Positions 55,109 to 64,000 of a DNA stretch of 64,000 bases are shown here, one piece after another. The notes below the pieces were generated by a model. The model was not told the DNA's origin. It worked only from the letters and a program-made list of their open reading frames with translations, and did not search any database. Position 1 is the first letter of the stretch. Each line of letters opens with the position of its first letter. The translations under genes and the position numbers were made by a program. This DNA is from CAVPJC01 sp963705155. GTDB taxonomy: Bacteria; Chloroflexota; Anaerolineae; Anaerolineales; UBA4823. The DNA is taken from the NCBI GenBank assembly GCA_963705155.1, contig CAVPJC010000015.1, forward strand, positions 62,001 through 126,000, in the 5' to 3' direction.

Positions 55109-57665
55109 TTGGTTTATGCGCGAGGACGATGAAGAGTTTGGCGAGGCGCTTCACCGGCGGACAGAAGAACTTTATAACGTACCGGATGCCGAGCCGGATG
55201 AAGACGGCCTGATCGAATGCGCGGTCCTGCCTCTGAGGGACCTGGTGGTGTTCCCGCGCATGGTTTCGCCCATTTTTGTGGGGCGCGAAAGCTCGCTCCT
55301 GGCCATCGAGGATGCCCAGCTGAGCGACCAGACCGTGATTGCCCTGACCCAGCGGGATGCAGACGTGGATGAGCCCGGTGCGGAGGATTTTCTCGCGGTG
55401 GGCGTCGAGCTGGCGGTCGGCCGGTTGCTGGATATGCCAGACGGCTCCAACTCTGCCCTGGTGCAGGGGCGGCGGCGGGTTGAAGTGGTGGAATTTATCC
55501 AGGTGGAGCCATTTCTGCGCGTGCGCGCCCGGCCCATCTATGATGACGTGGATGTGGATATTCACACCGATGCCAGCATGCGCACCGTGCTGGAGCTGTT
55601 TCAGAAGTGTGTGAACCTGGATCGCAGCCTGCCTGAAGAGGCCTACCTGTACGCCATTAATGTGGAAGAACCGGGCTGGCTGGCCGATATGATTGCCACC
55701 GCCGTGGCGCCGCCGCTGGAAGTGCGCCAGGAGCTGCTGCTGACGCTGGATCCGCTGGAACGCCTGCGGCGGGTGATCAAGCTGCTGGCGAGCGAAGTGG
55801 ATGTGCTGGAACTGGAAGATGAAATCCACAGCCGGGCGCAGAGCGAAGTGGACCGCACACAGCGTGAATTTTACCTGCGGGAGCAGATCAAGGCCATCCA
55901 GACCGAGCTGGGAGAGGGCGACCTGTGGTCGCGCGAGCTGCAGGAGGTGCGCGCCCGGGTGGAAGCGGCCAACCTGCCGGATGAAGTGCTGGCGAGGGCA
56001 TTGAAGGAAATTGACCGCCTGGGGCAGATGCCGCCCATGTCGCCGGAGGTGGGCATTATCCGCACGTATGTGGATTGGATCCTGGATCTGCCGTGGACAA
56101 CACTGACGGAAGACAACCTGGATGTGCGCCACGCCGCAGCAGTGCTGGAGCGCGATCATTACGGGCTGCCGCGCGCCAAGGAGCGCGTGCTGGAATATAT
56201 TGCCGTACGCAGCCTGAAACCGCGCCGGCTGCGCCAGCCCATCCTGTGCTTTATCGGACCACCCGGAACAGGCAAAACCTCGTTGGGGCAGTCGATCGCC
56301 GATGCCCTGGGGCGCAAGTTTGTGCGCCTATCGCTGGGCGGGGTGCGCGATGAAGCTGAGATCCGCGGCCACCGGCGCACCTATATTGGCGCGCTGCCCG
56401 GGCGGATTTTGCAAACCATGAAGCGGGCGGGGTCGTTGAACCCGCTGTTTATGCTGGATGAAATTGACAAGCTGGGGCAGGATTTTCGCGGCGACCCGGC
56501 GGCAGCCATGCTCGAAGTGCTGGATCCCGAGCAAAACTTTGCATTTTCCGATCATTACCTGGAGATGGCCTACGATCTCTCCAAGGTCATGTTCATCACC
56601 ACCGCCAACACCGCCAGCACCATCCCGCCGGCGCTGATGGACCGCATGGAGCTGATCGAGTTTCCCGGCTACATCGAAGAAGAAAAGCTGGAGATTGCCA
56701 ACCGCTTCCTGGTGCCCCGCCAGCTGGCGGAGAACGGGCTGGAGGAAGGCGAGGTGCGCCTGACCAGCCAGGCTGTGCAGCGGGTGATTCGCGAGTACAC
56801 CTACGAAGCCGGGGTGCGCAACCTGGAGCGTGAGATCGGGCGGGTGATCCGCAAGCTGGCCCGGTTGAAAGCCGAAGGCAAACGCTTTCCCACCCACCTG
56901 GGGGCCTCGGTCATCGAGCGCTTCCTGGGACCGCCGCAGTTCTTCAACATGGAAGCAGAGCGCCAGAACGAGATCGGTGTGGCAACCGCGGTGGCATGGA
57001 CGGAAACCGGCGGCGAAATTATGCCGGTGGAAGTGCTGCTGATGGATGGCAAAGGCAACCTGCAAATCACCGGGCAGATCGGCAATGTCATGCAAGAATC
57101 GGCTCAGGCGGCGCTTTCGTATCTGAAATCGCGCTCGAGCAGCTTTGAGATCGATACGCAAATCTTTGACCAGGTGGATATTCATATCCACATCCCCGAG
57201 GGAGCCATCCCCAAGGATGGACCCAGCGCGGGCATCACCATCGCCACTGCGCTGGTTTCGGCGTTTACCGGGCGGGAGGTGCTGCGCGAGGTAGGTATGA
57301 CCGGCGAGATCACCCTGCGCGGGCGGGTTCTGCCGGTGGGCGGCGTGCGCGAGAAAGTGCTGGCGGCTTACCGCTCTGGTTTGAAGACGGTGCTCCTGCC
57401 AAAACGCAACCTGAAAGACCTGATCGATGTGCCCAAGAAAGCGCGCAGCGAGATGAAGCTGATACCGGTGGAACACATGGACCAGGTGTTGGAGCTGGCC
57501 CTGGCGCCGGCGCCGGCCCCGAGCAAGGGTCGTACGGCGCGGGCGCGTAAAACAAAAGCCGCCTCAGAGACCGGTGAAAAGGAAGTCTCCGGAGGATACG
57601 CGGATAAGAAAGCCGAGTGGGGCAACGAGCCGCGCGGTTTACCGCCCATCCCGCCGGCGGCCTGA
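55095..57665 (+). CDS. lon: ATP-dependent protease Lon
   Basis: An 856-residue LonA: N-terminal substrate domain (AVLPLRDLVVFPRMVSPIFV), coiled-coil, AAA+ module with Walker A GPPGTGKTS (about residues 388-396) and Walker B LFMLDEIDKLG, then the protease domain with Ser711 in PKDGPSAGI and Lys754 in GGVREKV, the 43-residue spacing of the E. coli dyad. It degrades damaged and regulatory proteins in the cytoplasm. Extras are an acidic N-terminus and an Ala/Lys/Pro-rich tail of about 60 residues. Start 55095 overlaps folC by 14 bp. Confidence 0.96.
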   Translation: MKNNDWFMREDDEEFGEALHRRTEELYNVPDAEPDEDGLIECAVLPLRDLVVFPRMVSPIFVGRESSLLAIEDAQLSDQTVIALTQRDADVDEPGAEDFLAVGVELAVGRLLDMPDGSNSALVQGRRRVEVVEFIQVEPFLRVRARPIYDDVDVDIHTDASMRTVLELFQKCVNLDRSLPEEAYLYAINVEEPGWLADMIATAVAPPLEVRQELLLTLDPLERLRRVIKLLASEVDVLELEDEIHSRAQSEVDRTQREFYLREQIKAIQTELGEGDLWSRELQEVRARVEAANLPDEVLARALKEIDRLGQMPPMSPEVGIIRTYVDWILDLPWTTLTEDNLDVRHAAAVLERDHYGLPRAKERVLEYIAVRSLKPRRLRQPILCFIGPPGTGKTSLGQSIADALGRKFVRLSLGGVRDEAEIRGHRRTYIGALPGRILQTMKRAGSLNPLFMLDEIDKLGQDFRGDPAAAMLEVLDPEQNFAFSDHYLEMAYDLSKVMFITTANTASTIPPALMDRMELIEFPGYIEEEKLEIANRFLVPRQLAENGLEEGEVRLTSQAVQRVIREYTYEAGVRNLEREIGRVIRKLARLKAEGKRFPTHLGASVIERFLGPPQFFNMEAERQNEIGVATAVAWTETGGEIMPVEVLLMDGKGNLQITGQIGNVMQESAQAALSYLKSRSSSFEIDTQIFDQVDIHIHIPEGAIPKDGPSAGITIATALVSAFTGREVLREVGMTGEITLRGRVLPVGGVREKVLAAYRSGLKTVLLPKRNLKDLIDVPKKARSEMKLIPVEHMDQVLELALAPAPAPSKGRTARARKTKAASETGEKEVSGGYADKKAEWGNEPRGLPPIPPAA

Positions 57666-57725
57666 AGGGCTGCCGGCCGCGAACGGATGACCCAATAACC
57701 TGAGGATCAGGCGGGATAATCGAGC

Positions 57726-59105
57726 GTGGATGCACAACTGATTCAGACACTGCTGAGGCGCGGCATGGGGCCAGATCTGCACTGGCACACGGAAGACGTG
57801 CCGGTGGCACGGCTGGCAACCACGCTGGTGGGAATGGCCAATGCCGGCGGCGGGACGGTGCTGCTGGGCGTCACACCACGCAGCGGACATTTGCTGGGGG
57901 TGGTTGCGCCGGCAGACACGACCGACCGTGTTTTTCAGGCGGCGCTGCTGGCCGAACCGCCCCTGGTGCTGCCAGTGCCCAGGCTGGTGGCGGTGAACGA
58001 CCACCAGGTGATGGTGATCAGTGTGCCCGTCGGCTTGCCGCATGTGTATGCGTTGGATGGGCGCTACCTGGGGCGGGAGGGCACCCAGAACAATCCGCTG
58101 CCCGCCCGGCGCCTGCGGCAGTTGCTGCTGGAGCGCGGCGTGATGCAGTTCGAATCGCTGCTCCCACCCGGCGCCAGCCTGGACGACCTGGACGGCGAGC
58201 AGGTGGAGCAATATGCGGCGCGGGTGAGCGGCGGCGGGGAAACGTCCAGCCGTGAAGTCCTGCTGCGGCGCGGCTGCCTCAAGCTGGAAGACGGTGTTTA
58301 CCGGCCCACCTACGCCGCGCTGCTCTTGTTCGGGCGCTACCCGCAGCAGTGGCTGCCAGGCGCCAGCGTGCTGGCAGCACGCTTTTCCGGGGCGTCTTTC
58401 ACCGAAACATTTATGAAACAGGAAATTCGCGGCAGCCTGCCGCAGCAGCTGCGCCAGGCAGAGTTATTCCTGCGCGAGAATATGCGCAGTGTGGTGCGGT
58501 TGGTGGGGCTGGCGCACCAGGAGACGAGCGAATACCCCTTCGAGGCGGTGCGCGAGCTGCTGGTGAACGCGGTGGCGCACCGTGACTATAACCTGCAGGG
58601 CGATGTGATCCATTTGAATTACTTTTCAGACCGCATCGAAGTGCAGTCACCAGGTGGGCTGCCCGGGCCGGTGACGCTGGATAACCTGCTGGAGGCGCGT
58701 TTCTCGCGCAACGCTGTGATTGTTCAGGTGCTGGCAGACCTGGGTTTTGTGGAGCGGCTGGGGTACGGGCTGGACCGGGTGGTGGCGGTGATGCGCGATC
58801 AGGGTCTGCGCCCGCCGCGTTTTGAAGAAATCGGCGGGACTTTCCGGGTGACGCTGCACGGCGAGACGCTGCCCCCGGGGAGCAGTGTGGACCTTGCGGT
58901 GTACCAGAACCTGGATATCAACCCGCGGCAGCAGGCGGTGCTGGTTTACCTGGCCCGCCGCCGCCGCATCACCAACAGCGAATTCCAGGAGATTTGCCCC
59001 GAGGTGCACACCGAAACACTGCGCCGTGACCTGGCAGACCTGGTGGGGCGGGGGGTGCTGATCAAGGTGGGGGATAAGCGGGCCACGTACTACATCCTGA
59101 AATAA
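57726..59105 (+). CDS. AlbA_2/Schlafen-like and HATPase_c_4 domain protein
   Basis: A 459-residue protein of the group often labelled ATP-dependent DNA helicase-related. The N-terminal ~130 residues form an AlbA_2 putative DNA-binding domain (LATTLVGMANAGGGTVLLGV, GRYLGREGTQNNPLP). The middle contains an HATPase_c_4 fold with the N-box-like FEAVRELLVNAVAHRDYN and IEVQSPGGLPGPV. A winged-helix end (RRRRITNSEFQEICPEVHTE) follows. Probably a transcriptional or stress regulator. GTG start with AGGCGGGA upstream. Function unproven. Confidence 0.8.
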   Translation: MDAQLIQTLLRRGMGPDLHWHTEDVPVARLATTLVGMANAGGGTVLLGVTPRSGHLLGVVAPADTTDRVFQAALLAEPPLVLPVPRLVAVNDHQVMVISVPVGLPHVYALDGRYLGREGTQNNPLPARRLRQLLLERGVMQFESLLPPGASLDDLDGEQVEQYAARVSGGGETSSREVLLRRGCLKLEDGVYRPTYAALLLFGRYPQQWLPGASVLAARFSGASFTETFMKQEIRGSLPQQLRQAELFLRENMRSVVRLVGLAHQETSEYPFEAVRELLVNAVAHRDYNLQGDVIHLNYFSDRIEVQSPGGLPGPVTLDNLLEARFSRNAVIVQVLADLGFVERLGYGLDRVVAVMRDQGLRPPRFEEIGGTFRVTLHGETLPPGSSVDLAVYQNLDINPRQQAVLVYLARRRRITNSEFQEICPEVHTETLRRDLADLVGRGVLIKVGDKRATYYILK

Positions 59106-59106
59106 G

Positions 59107-59790
59107 TCAACGCGGTAAATTGGGGAGCTGCCAGTTGATTTCTGGCAGACCGGCCTCACGCAGGGCTGCATTGGCGCGCGAGAAAGGCCGGCTGCCAAAA
59201 AAACCGCTGGCTGCCGACAGGGGCGAGGGATGCGCCAATTCGATGACCACATGGCGGGTGCGGTCCACAAGCTCTGCCTTGCGGCGGGCATAGGCGCCCC
59301 ACAAGATAAAGACCACCCGGGTGGGCAGCCGGTTGACAGCCTGGAAGACGGCGTCGGTGAACTGTTCCCAGCCTTTGCCCTGGTGCGAGTTTGCCTGTCC
59401 GCTGCGTACGGTCAGGACGGCGTTGAGCAACAGCACCCCCTGGCGCGCCCACGGCACCAGACAGCCGTGATCGGGCGGGGTGGCTCCGACATCCTGCTCA
59501 AGCTCTTTGTAGATATTGCGCAAGGATGGCGGCAGAGGCACCTGCGGGCGGACGGAGAAACTGCAGCCGTGCGCCTGGTGGGGTCCGTGGTAGGGGTCCT
59601 GCCCCAGGATCAGGACGCGCACCGATTCAATCGGGGTGTACGCCAGCGCCGAAAATATTTCGGTCTCCTTAGGATAGATCGTGCAGCGCGTGCGTTCACC
59701 TTCCAGGTAGGCTCGCAGCGCCTGGAAATACGGTTTTTCTAACTCCTGGCCCACAACCGGCAGCCATGCAGCAGGCAGGTTCAGTTCCAT
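59107..59790 (-). CDS. ung: Uracil-DNA glycosylase, family 1
   Basis: A 227-residue UDG removing uracil from DNA. Catalytic Asp65 sits in the water-activating loop GQDPYHGP (63-70), and the minor-groove loop reads HPSPLSA with its His. LLLNAVLTVRSGQANSHQGK and FILWGAYARRK also match Ung. It is convergent with the AlbA_2 gene (1 bp apart) and last in the leftward run. Confidence 0.96.
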   Translation of the reverse strand: MELNLPAAWLPVVGQELEKPYFQALRAYLEGERTRCTIYPKETEIFSALAYTPIESVRVLILGQDPYHGPHQAHGCSFSVRPQVPLPPSLRNIYKELEQDVGATPPDHGCLVPWARQGVLLLNAVLTVRSGQANSHQGKGWEQFTDAVFQAVNRLPTRVVFILWGAYARRKAELVDRTRHVVIELAHPSPLSAASGFFGSRPFSRANAALREAGLPEINWQLPNLPR

Positions 59791-59816
59791 GGTTGCTTCC
59801 CCTGTACGATGATAAA

Positions 59817-61073
59817 TTATGGACTGGTGATGCGGTATAACGCTCCCGATTGGCGCACCAGGTAAAGCGCGCCGTTTTCGTCTTCTCCAAAGCTGGTAAT
59901 CTGAGTCAGATTGGGTGAAAATGCATGCACCGTCCAGTCCGGGCCGCTTTTCTGCAGACCGCCGATGGCGCCGGAACAGTAATCGGCAAAGAAGTAAATG
60001 CCCTGCAGGGCAGGGCCGGCGCCGCTGCGGGCGACAAGGCCGCCGGTGATCGAAGCGCAGGGTTGGCTGCCGTGCGGGTAGGTGTGAACCGGGGGTACGT
60101 AGTTCGGCAGGTTACAGGTACCGGCCAGGCAGAGTGTGCCTTCCCACAGATCCCAACCGTAATTTTCGCCGCCGAGGCTGGCGGCAGGCTGGTAATCGAT
60201 CTCTTCCTGAGTGCCCTGGCCCACATCACCGATGTACAGGTCGCCGTTGAGGCGGTCAAACGAGAACCGCCAGGGGTTGCGCAGACCCACCGCCCAGATC
60301 TCGGGCCGGTAACCCGGTTCGTCCACAAAGGGGTTATCGGAAGGGATGCTGTAACGGGGAGCGGTGGAAGACTGCTGGGTTGCGATGGGCAGGTAAACCC
60401 GGTTGTTGAGACCGGTGGTGGGAGCGCCTTTGAACTCCACATCGATGCGCAGCAGCTTGCCGAGCAGGGAAGCCGGGTTCTGAGCATTGTTATACGGATC
60501 GTTGCCGCCGCCGCCGTCGCCCGGGCCGATGTAGAGATAGCCGTCGGGGCTGAAGGCGAGCTGCCCGCCGTTGTGGTTGGATTGATCCGGGTGGGGCAGC
60601 AGCAAAATCAGCTCTTCGCTGGCGGGGTCAGCCCGGTTGGGATCTGCTGAAAGGCTGAAGCGGGAAACCTGGTTGTTGCCATCCAGGTTGGTGTAGTAGA
60701 TGTAGAAATGGTCTGGGTGGCTGCCGTAATCGGGAGGAAAGGCCACGCTGAACATGCCTTCTTCGTTGTCTCCGGTGTTGGCGGGCGAACGGACGCGCCC
60801 GTGAATATCCAGGAAAGGCGCAGCCAGCAGGCCGCTTTGATAGATGCGGATGACGCCGGCCTGTTCAACGATGAAGAGCCTGCCGCTGCCGTCGCCGGCA
60901 TGGGTAACATGCACCGGCCGGGTGAGGTCGGCGGTGATGAGATCCAGGCTGATGGGGGGTGTATCGTTCGGGGTGGAAGGGGCAGCCAGGGAGGCGCCTG
61001 CCAGGCGGGCAGCTATCAGAAGCAGGGCGGTAAACAGGCCCCAGCGAAATTTGACGCTAAAATGATGTACCAT
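59817..61073 (-). CDS. Exported PQQ-dependent sugar dehydrogenase-like protein
   Basis: A 418-residue six-bladed beta-propeller of the soluble aldose/sorbosone dehydrogenase family, with an N-terminal signal peptide (LFTALLLIAARLAGASLA). Motifs: LTRPVHVTHAGDGSGRLFIV, NEEGMFSVAFPPDY, NHNGGQLAFSPDGYLYIGPG, and IWAVGLRNPWRFSFD. Acts outside the membrane on sugars if PQQ is available; PQQ genes are not seen here. GGAG lies eight bases upstream of the ATG. The sequence AAATGGTACAT occurs both at the end of the upstream gene and at this start. Confidence 0.85.
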   Translation of the reverse strand: MVHHFSVKFRWGLFTALLLIAARLAGASLAAPSTPNDTPPISLDLITADLTRPVHVTHAGDGSGRLFIVEQAGVIRIYQSGLLAAPFLDIHGRVRSPANTGDNEEGMFSVAFPPDYGSHPDHFYIYYTNLDGNNQVSRFSLSADPNRADPASEELILLLPHPDQSNHNGGQLAFSPDGYLYIGPGDGGGGNDPYNNAQNPASLLGKLLRIDVEFKGAPTTGLNNRVYLPIATQQSSTAPRYSIPSDNPFVDEPGYRPEIWAVGLRNPWRFSFDRLNGDLYIGDVGQGTQEEIDYQPAASLGGENYGWDLWEGTLCLAGTCNLPNYVPPVHTYPHGSQPCASITGGLVARSGAGPALQGIYFFADYCSGAIGGLQKSGPDWTVHAFSPNLTQITSFGEDENGALYLVRQSGALYRITSP

Positions 61074-61085
61074 TTTCAGATCTCC

Positions 61086-61889
61086 TTAATGTACCATTTG
61101 ATATAACCTGGGCGCCTGGCTGGCGATGACGGCGGGATCACAGCGGTCTCTGTATTTCTCGCCGTCGCCGCCGTATTCAAAAGCCAGCAGCCAGGGCTGC
61201 GCCCAATCACCGCAGCGGATGCGCTCCAACGCCCACTCCAGCTCGATCCAATCGGCGGGCAGAACAGGCAGGTGGTCTTGCAGCCGGCCGTTCAAACGAT
61301 CTATACCGGTAAAGTGCAGCTCCTTCAGGCGGTGGTTGGGGAGGGCGTCTATATAGCGGCGCGCATCCAGCCCCAGGTAGTGAGCGGTGATGCGAGCATG
61401 CGAAATATCCAGCAGAAAACCGCAGCCGGTTTCAGACACGATGCGGCGAATGACATCCACTTCCACGGCCGGGCGCAGGATTTCGCCCTGGGCGCCGCGA
61501 TAGGGCATATTTTCAACGATGACACGCTCCGGGCCGTAACGCCTCACCACGCTGTGCACATCTTCCAGCATGGCCGTTATCAGGCGCATGGCCTGGGCTT
61601 TCTCGGGGGTCTCCAGAGACATTTCCGGATATTCCTTGATGCCCGGGTCGAGGTGAACATTGATAAAGGGGGTGCCGGTCTGATCCAGGATGGCGTCGAT
61701 AGGCGCCCAATCGGTTTTGTGCAGCTTGCCCAGGCGGGCCTTCAACCTGAAGTGCACCGCCACCGGGCAATAGAGGCGCGCTTCGGCGATCATCGCCGGC
61801 CAATCGGGGGTTTTGAAGAAATCGATTTGGATATTTCCGCCAGCCAGCAGGGCTGCGGCCTGGGGAGAATAATTGATGGCAAATTTCAT
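61086..61889 (-). CDS. DUF692/TIM-barrel protein (MNIO-like)
   Basis: A 267-residue TIM-barrel protein. The features ERVIVENMPYRGAQ, GFLLDISHARITAHYLGLDA followed by YIDALPNHRLKELHFTGIDR, and FEYGGDG match the pattern of DUF692/UPF0276 and related xylose-isomerase-like barrels, whose His/Asp/Glu residues bind iron. DUF692 members (MbnB-like MNIO enzymes) oxidise Cys in peptides. No precursor peptide or DUF2063 partner is visible here, so the role is open; a sugar-phosphate-isomerase-like function is the alternative. Part of the leftward run between mltG and the dehydrogenase gene. Confidence 0.6.
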   Translation of the reverse strand: MKFAINYSPQAAALLAGGNIQIDFFKTPDWPAMIAEARLYCPVAVHFRLKARLGKLHKTDWAPIDAILDQTGTPFINVHLDPGIKEYPEMSLETPEKAQAMRLITAMLEDVHSVVRRYGPERVIVENMPYRGAQGEILRPAVEVDVIRRIVSETGCGFLLDISHARITAHYLGLDARRYIDALPNHRLKELHFTGIDRLNGRLQDHLPVLPADWIELEWALERIRCGDWAQPWLLAFEYGGDGEKYRDRCDPAVIASQAPRLYQMVH

Positions 61890-61904
61890 AGAGGCTGTCC
61901 GAGT

Positions 61905-63068
61905 TCAGGGGCAGGCATTTTGAATATGCTCTTCGAAGCTGCGCGCAAACAGGTGCTTGCCGGAGCCATCGCAGGCAGCGCGGAAGAAATAATAGGGTGT
62001 TTCAGCCGGAGAGGCGACAGCCTGCAGGGCCGGCAGGCCCGGGTTGGCAATGGGAGCGGGCGGCAGGCCTGCTACCCGGTAGGTGTTGTAAGGCGAATCA
62101 ACCTGCAAATCCTCGCTGGAGAGCGGGTTGGTCCACCAGGTGTTCTGAGCTGTGTTGTAACCCAGGGCGTACTGCACGGTGGGGTCTGATTCGAGCTTGC
62201 CGGCCTGCGCCAGGCGGTTCAGGAAGACCGAGGCAATCAGCGGCATTTCTTCGTCCAGCACAGCTTCCCGCTCAACCACCGATGCCAGCGTGACGGCCTG
62301 GTAGATATCCAGACGCTGGGCGGCGAAACCCTGGCGCATCTGCGGCGTTATTTTCTGGGCGAAATTCTGCAGGGCCAGCTGGATCAGCTCACCGGCGTCC
62401 GCCTGGCGCGGGACGCGGTAAATATCTGGAAATAGGAAACCCTCCACAGAGGCAGTCTGCGGCGTCTCGAGAGCGACCTGGTAGGCTCCGACCGGCTGGC
62501 GGGCGGCGGCGAGAAATTCTTCGGGGGTGAAGGCCAGGCCAGATGAGGGGATGGCGGCGGCGATTTCTTCCAGGCGCCAGCCGGGCAGGATGCCAAAACG
62601 CACATGGGTGGGGGTGGAATCTTGCATGGCCAGGGCGATCTGCAGCGGCGGCATGGCCGGGCTGAATTCATATTCGCCGGCTTGCAGGGAAATGTCCTGA
62701 CCGGAATATTTCAGGTAAACGCTGAAGGCCGCCGGATCGGCGATAAGACCTTCAGCGTGCAGGCGGGCGGTGATGGAGCCGGCCGACTTGCCCAGCTCAA
62801 CGCGGAAGGGCCGCGCCTGCCCGGCGGGGTCGAGCGGGCGGGTGAGGCTGTCTTCGCCGGTGACCAACTGGAAGGCGTAATAGACTTTCTGGAGGGGACC
62901 CAGAGCGGGTGAAGCCGGGCCGAAAGTCTGGGCGGCGCGGGCTGGCAGCAGGGCGGCCAAACCTGCCAGAACTGCCAGGCTCAGGCACAGGCCGGAGAGG
63001 ATCAGGATCACGAGCAGGGAAAAGCAGGCCGGGCGGCGCCGGGTGGAGGTGCGGGTTGGTCTGGTCAT
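61905..63068 (-). CDS. mltG: Endolytic murein transglycosylase MltG
   Basis: A 387-residue membrane-anchored lytic transglycosylase that terminates nascent glycan strands. An Arg-rich N-terminus and one membrane helix precede a LysM-like region and the YceG core: TLASVVEREAVLDEEMPLIA with the catalytic Glu, SVFLNRL, LESDPTVQYALGY and SPYNTYRVAGLPPAPIANPG. Its ATG abuts the ruvX stop, as in many bacteria. Confidence 0.95.
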   Translation of the reverse strand: MTRPTRTSTRRRPACFSLLVILILSGLCLSLAVLAGLAALLPARAAQTFGPASPALGPLQKVYYAFQLVTGEDSLTRPLDPAGQARPFRVELGKSAGSITARLHAEGLIADPAAFSVYLKYSGQDISLQAGEYEFSPAMPPLQIALAMQDSTPTHVRFGILPGWRLEEIAAAIPSSGLAFTPEEFLAAARQPVGAYQVALETPQTASVEGFLFPDIYRVPRQADAGELIQLALQNFAQKITPQMRQGFAAQRLDIYQAVTLASVVEREAVLDEEMPLIASVFLNRLAQAGKLESDPTVQYALGYNTAQNTWWTNPLSSEDLQVDSPYNTYRVAGLPPAPIANPGLPALQAVASPAETPYYFFRAACDGSGKHLFARSFEEHIQNACP

Positions 63069-63488
63069 TCAGTCTTGATCCAGGTAGGTTTGCAGGATAT
63101 AAGTCGCGGCGATGTCATCCAGGTGGCCGCTGCGTTTCCGGCGGGATGCGCCCATCGCCAGGCGGGCGTGGCGGGCGGCACGCGTGCTGCCGCTTTCGTC
63201 CCATAAAACCACCGGAAGGCCGGTTTGCGCCCGGATGGCAACTGCCAGCCGGGCGGCGCGGCGGCTCTGCGGGGTGGGCTGGTTCTCGTCATCCAGCGCC
63301 TGCCCGACGACGATCAGGCCGGCGTCGTGTTCGGCGGCCAGGGCAGCGATCTGGGCGGCATCCACCGGGCGGGAGATGTGGCGCAGCACGGTCAGCGGGT
63401 TGGCGATCGTGCCAGACGGATCGCTGAGCGCCAGTCCAAGGTTCACTTCGCCGGGGTCAACGGCCAGGATGCGTTTTTGCAGGTTCAC
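63069..63488 (-). CDS. ruvX: Holliday junction resolvase-like protein RuvX (YqgF)
   Basis: A 139-residue RNase H-fold protein involved in pre-16S rRNA 5' processing. The catalytic-type acidic residues lie in LAVDPGEVNLGLALSD, the VVGQALDDENQPTPQSRRA segment, VVLWDESGSTRAA and LDDIAATYIL. The GTG at 63486-63488 (VNLQKRILAVDPG) matches the usual length; the frame remains open upstream but without homology. Directly precedes mltG. Confidence 0.9.
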   Translation of the reverse strand: MNLQKRILAVDPGEVNLGLALSDPSGTIANPLTVLRHISRPVDAAQIAALAAEHDAGLIVVGQALDDENQPTPQSRRAARLAVAIRAQTGLPVVLWDESGSTRAARHARLAMGASRRKRSGHLDDIAATYILQTYLDQD

Positions 63489-63562
63489 GGATAAATTTCC
63501 CGAATGTGCAAAAGGCAAAACTCGAAATATGGTAAGGAAATCAGCATGGATGAGCCTTGAAG

Positions 63563-64000
63563 TCAGCCTGAAACGATCGAAATCCGAAAAGGCAGCAGCG
63601 GCAGAAACGGCCACCAGCGCGGGGCCAGCAGAACGGCGGGCGGCGCATCCAGCGGCAGGACGGCGGAGAGCAGGCGGGCGGCGGTTTGAGGGGTATGACC
63701 CAGAACGAGACCGGCAGCCCGGGCAGGGGGGATGCGGGCCTGCACCGTGCGGGTAAAGGCTGCCCGCCAGGTAAGCGGCTGAACGGCATTGGCGGCCGGT
63801 TGGGAAAGCTGCTGGATGCGCAGGCTGTCTGGCAGCGCGGCGTAGCCTTCCGGCAGGCTGGCGTCTAACAGAGCGGCGGCCAGGGCCTGTTGATCGGCGG
63901 CGGTGACTGCCTGGGCCTGGTATTCGAGGCGCAGGCTGAGCTCCAGCCGGTCGGCGGGCTGAAGCTCGGCGGGGGCGTAGGTCTGATCGATGACCTGTGT
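63563..64000 (-). CDS. C-terminal part of an uncharacterised protein, N-terminus outside window
   Basis: An open frame of 145 codons entering from the right edge and ending at TGA 63563-63565. It is Ala/Pro/Leu-rich, with LELSLRLEYQAQAVTAADQQ, GYAALPDSLRIQQLS, and an end RWWPFLPLLPFRISIVSG. The pattern suggests repeated beta-strand modules; I do not recognise a family with confidence (a baseplate-J-like protein of Chloroflexota is one possibility). It precedes ruvX on the same strand with a 74-bp gap. Confidence 0.55.
   Translation of the reverse strand, partial: TQVIDQTYAPAELQPADRLELSLRLEYQAQAVTAADQQALAAALLDASLPEGYAALPDSLRIQQLSQPAANAVQPLTWRAAFTRTVQARIPPARAAGLVLGHTPQTAARLLSAVLPLDAPPAVLLAPRWWPFLPLLPFRISIVSG

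Overview
The window looks like the chromosome of a member of the Chloroflexota, most likely an Anaerolineae-type bacterium. This is inferred from Thr/Pro-rich linkers in exported proteins, paired DUF970 proteins, a CrtYcd-type carotenoid cluster, a Tad pilus locus, and the absence of outer-membrane assembly genes. Base composition is GC-rich except for about 18.8-29.9 kb, which is visibly AT-richer. About thirty genes read through cleanly, but many others, including housekeeping ones, carry one or more single-base frameshifts. I read most of these as assembly indels rather than as true pseudogenes and give joined coordinates.

Layout. 1-9.7 kb: a class A penicillin-binding protein (cut by the window edge), a MaoC hydratase, a large six-hairpin glycosidase-like protein, two tandem PII-like (DUF970, c-di-AMP receptor) proteins, AMMECR1, a flavin reductase, and the rpsF-ssb-rpsR-peptidylprolyl isomerase operon ending at a clear terminator. 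9.8-17.0 kb: a carotenoid operon (crtI, crtB, lycopene cyclase, CruF-like hydratase, PlsY-like acyltransferase, glycosyltransferase, P450) behind a strong promoter with 11-bp direct repeats. 17.0-18.8 kb: a methyltransferase-aminoglycoside phosphotransferase fusion. 19.1-29.8 kb: an AT-rich island with a giant secreted FG-GAP/metalloprotease gene interrupted in its signal peptide by an insertion sequence, and a frameshifted STAND ATPase/TPR regulator. 29.9-36.0 kb: a double-HTH MerR regulator, a UvrA-like ATPase and a three-gene ABC-2 exporter, the last two sharing an almost identical promoter element. 36.0-39.9 kb: an HD protein, a YdcF/SanA protein, and a phosphonate-type ABC transporter with an unusually long permease. 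40.1-53.5 kb: a degenerate receiver protein, a NarL-type response regulator, a Tad pilus operon, an HD-GYP protein and a Tat-exported amidase. 53.8-64 kb: folC-lon, an AlbA_2/HATPase protein, and a leftward run of ung, PQQ-type sugar dehydrogenase, DUF692, mltG, ruvX and a partial gene.

The most interesting signal is regulatory. Three leftward promoters (degenerate receiver gene, Tad/HD-GYP operon, Tat amidase) each carry the same two-half-site element, GAGGTA-N17-GRGGTA on the plus strand, placed exactly 9 bp upstream of the -35 box. That suggests one regulon, plausibly run by the neighbouring NarL-type response regulator. Other leads are the reconstructable signal peptide across the insertion sequence, a CarH/LitR-like operator before the carotenoid operon, and a shared operator in the UvrA-like/ABC exporter module.
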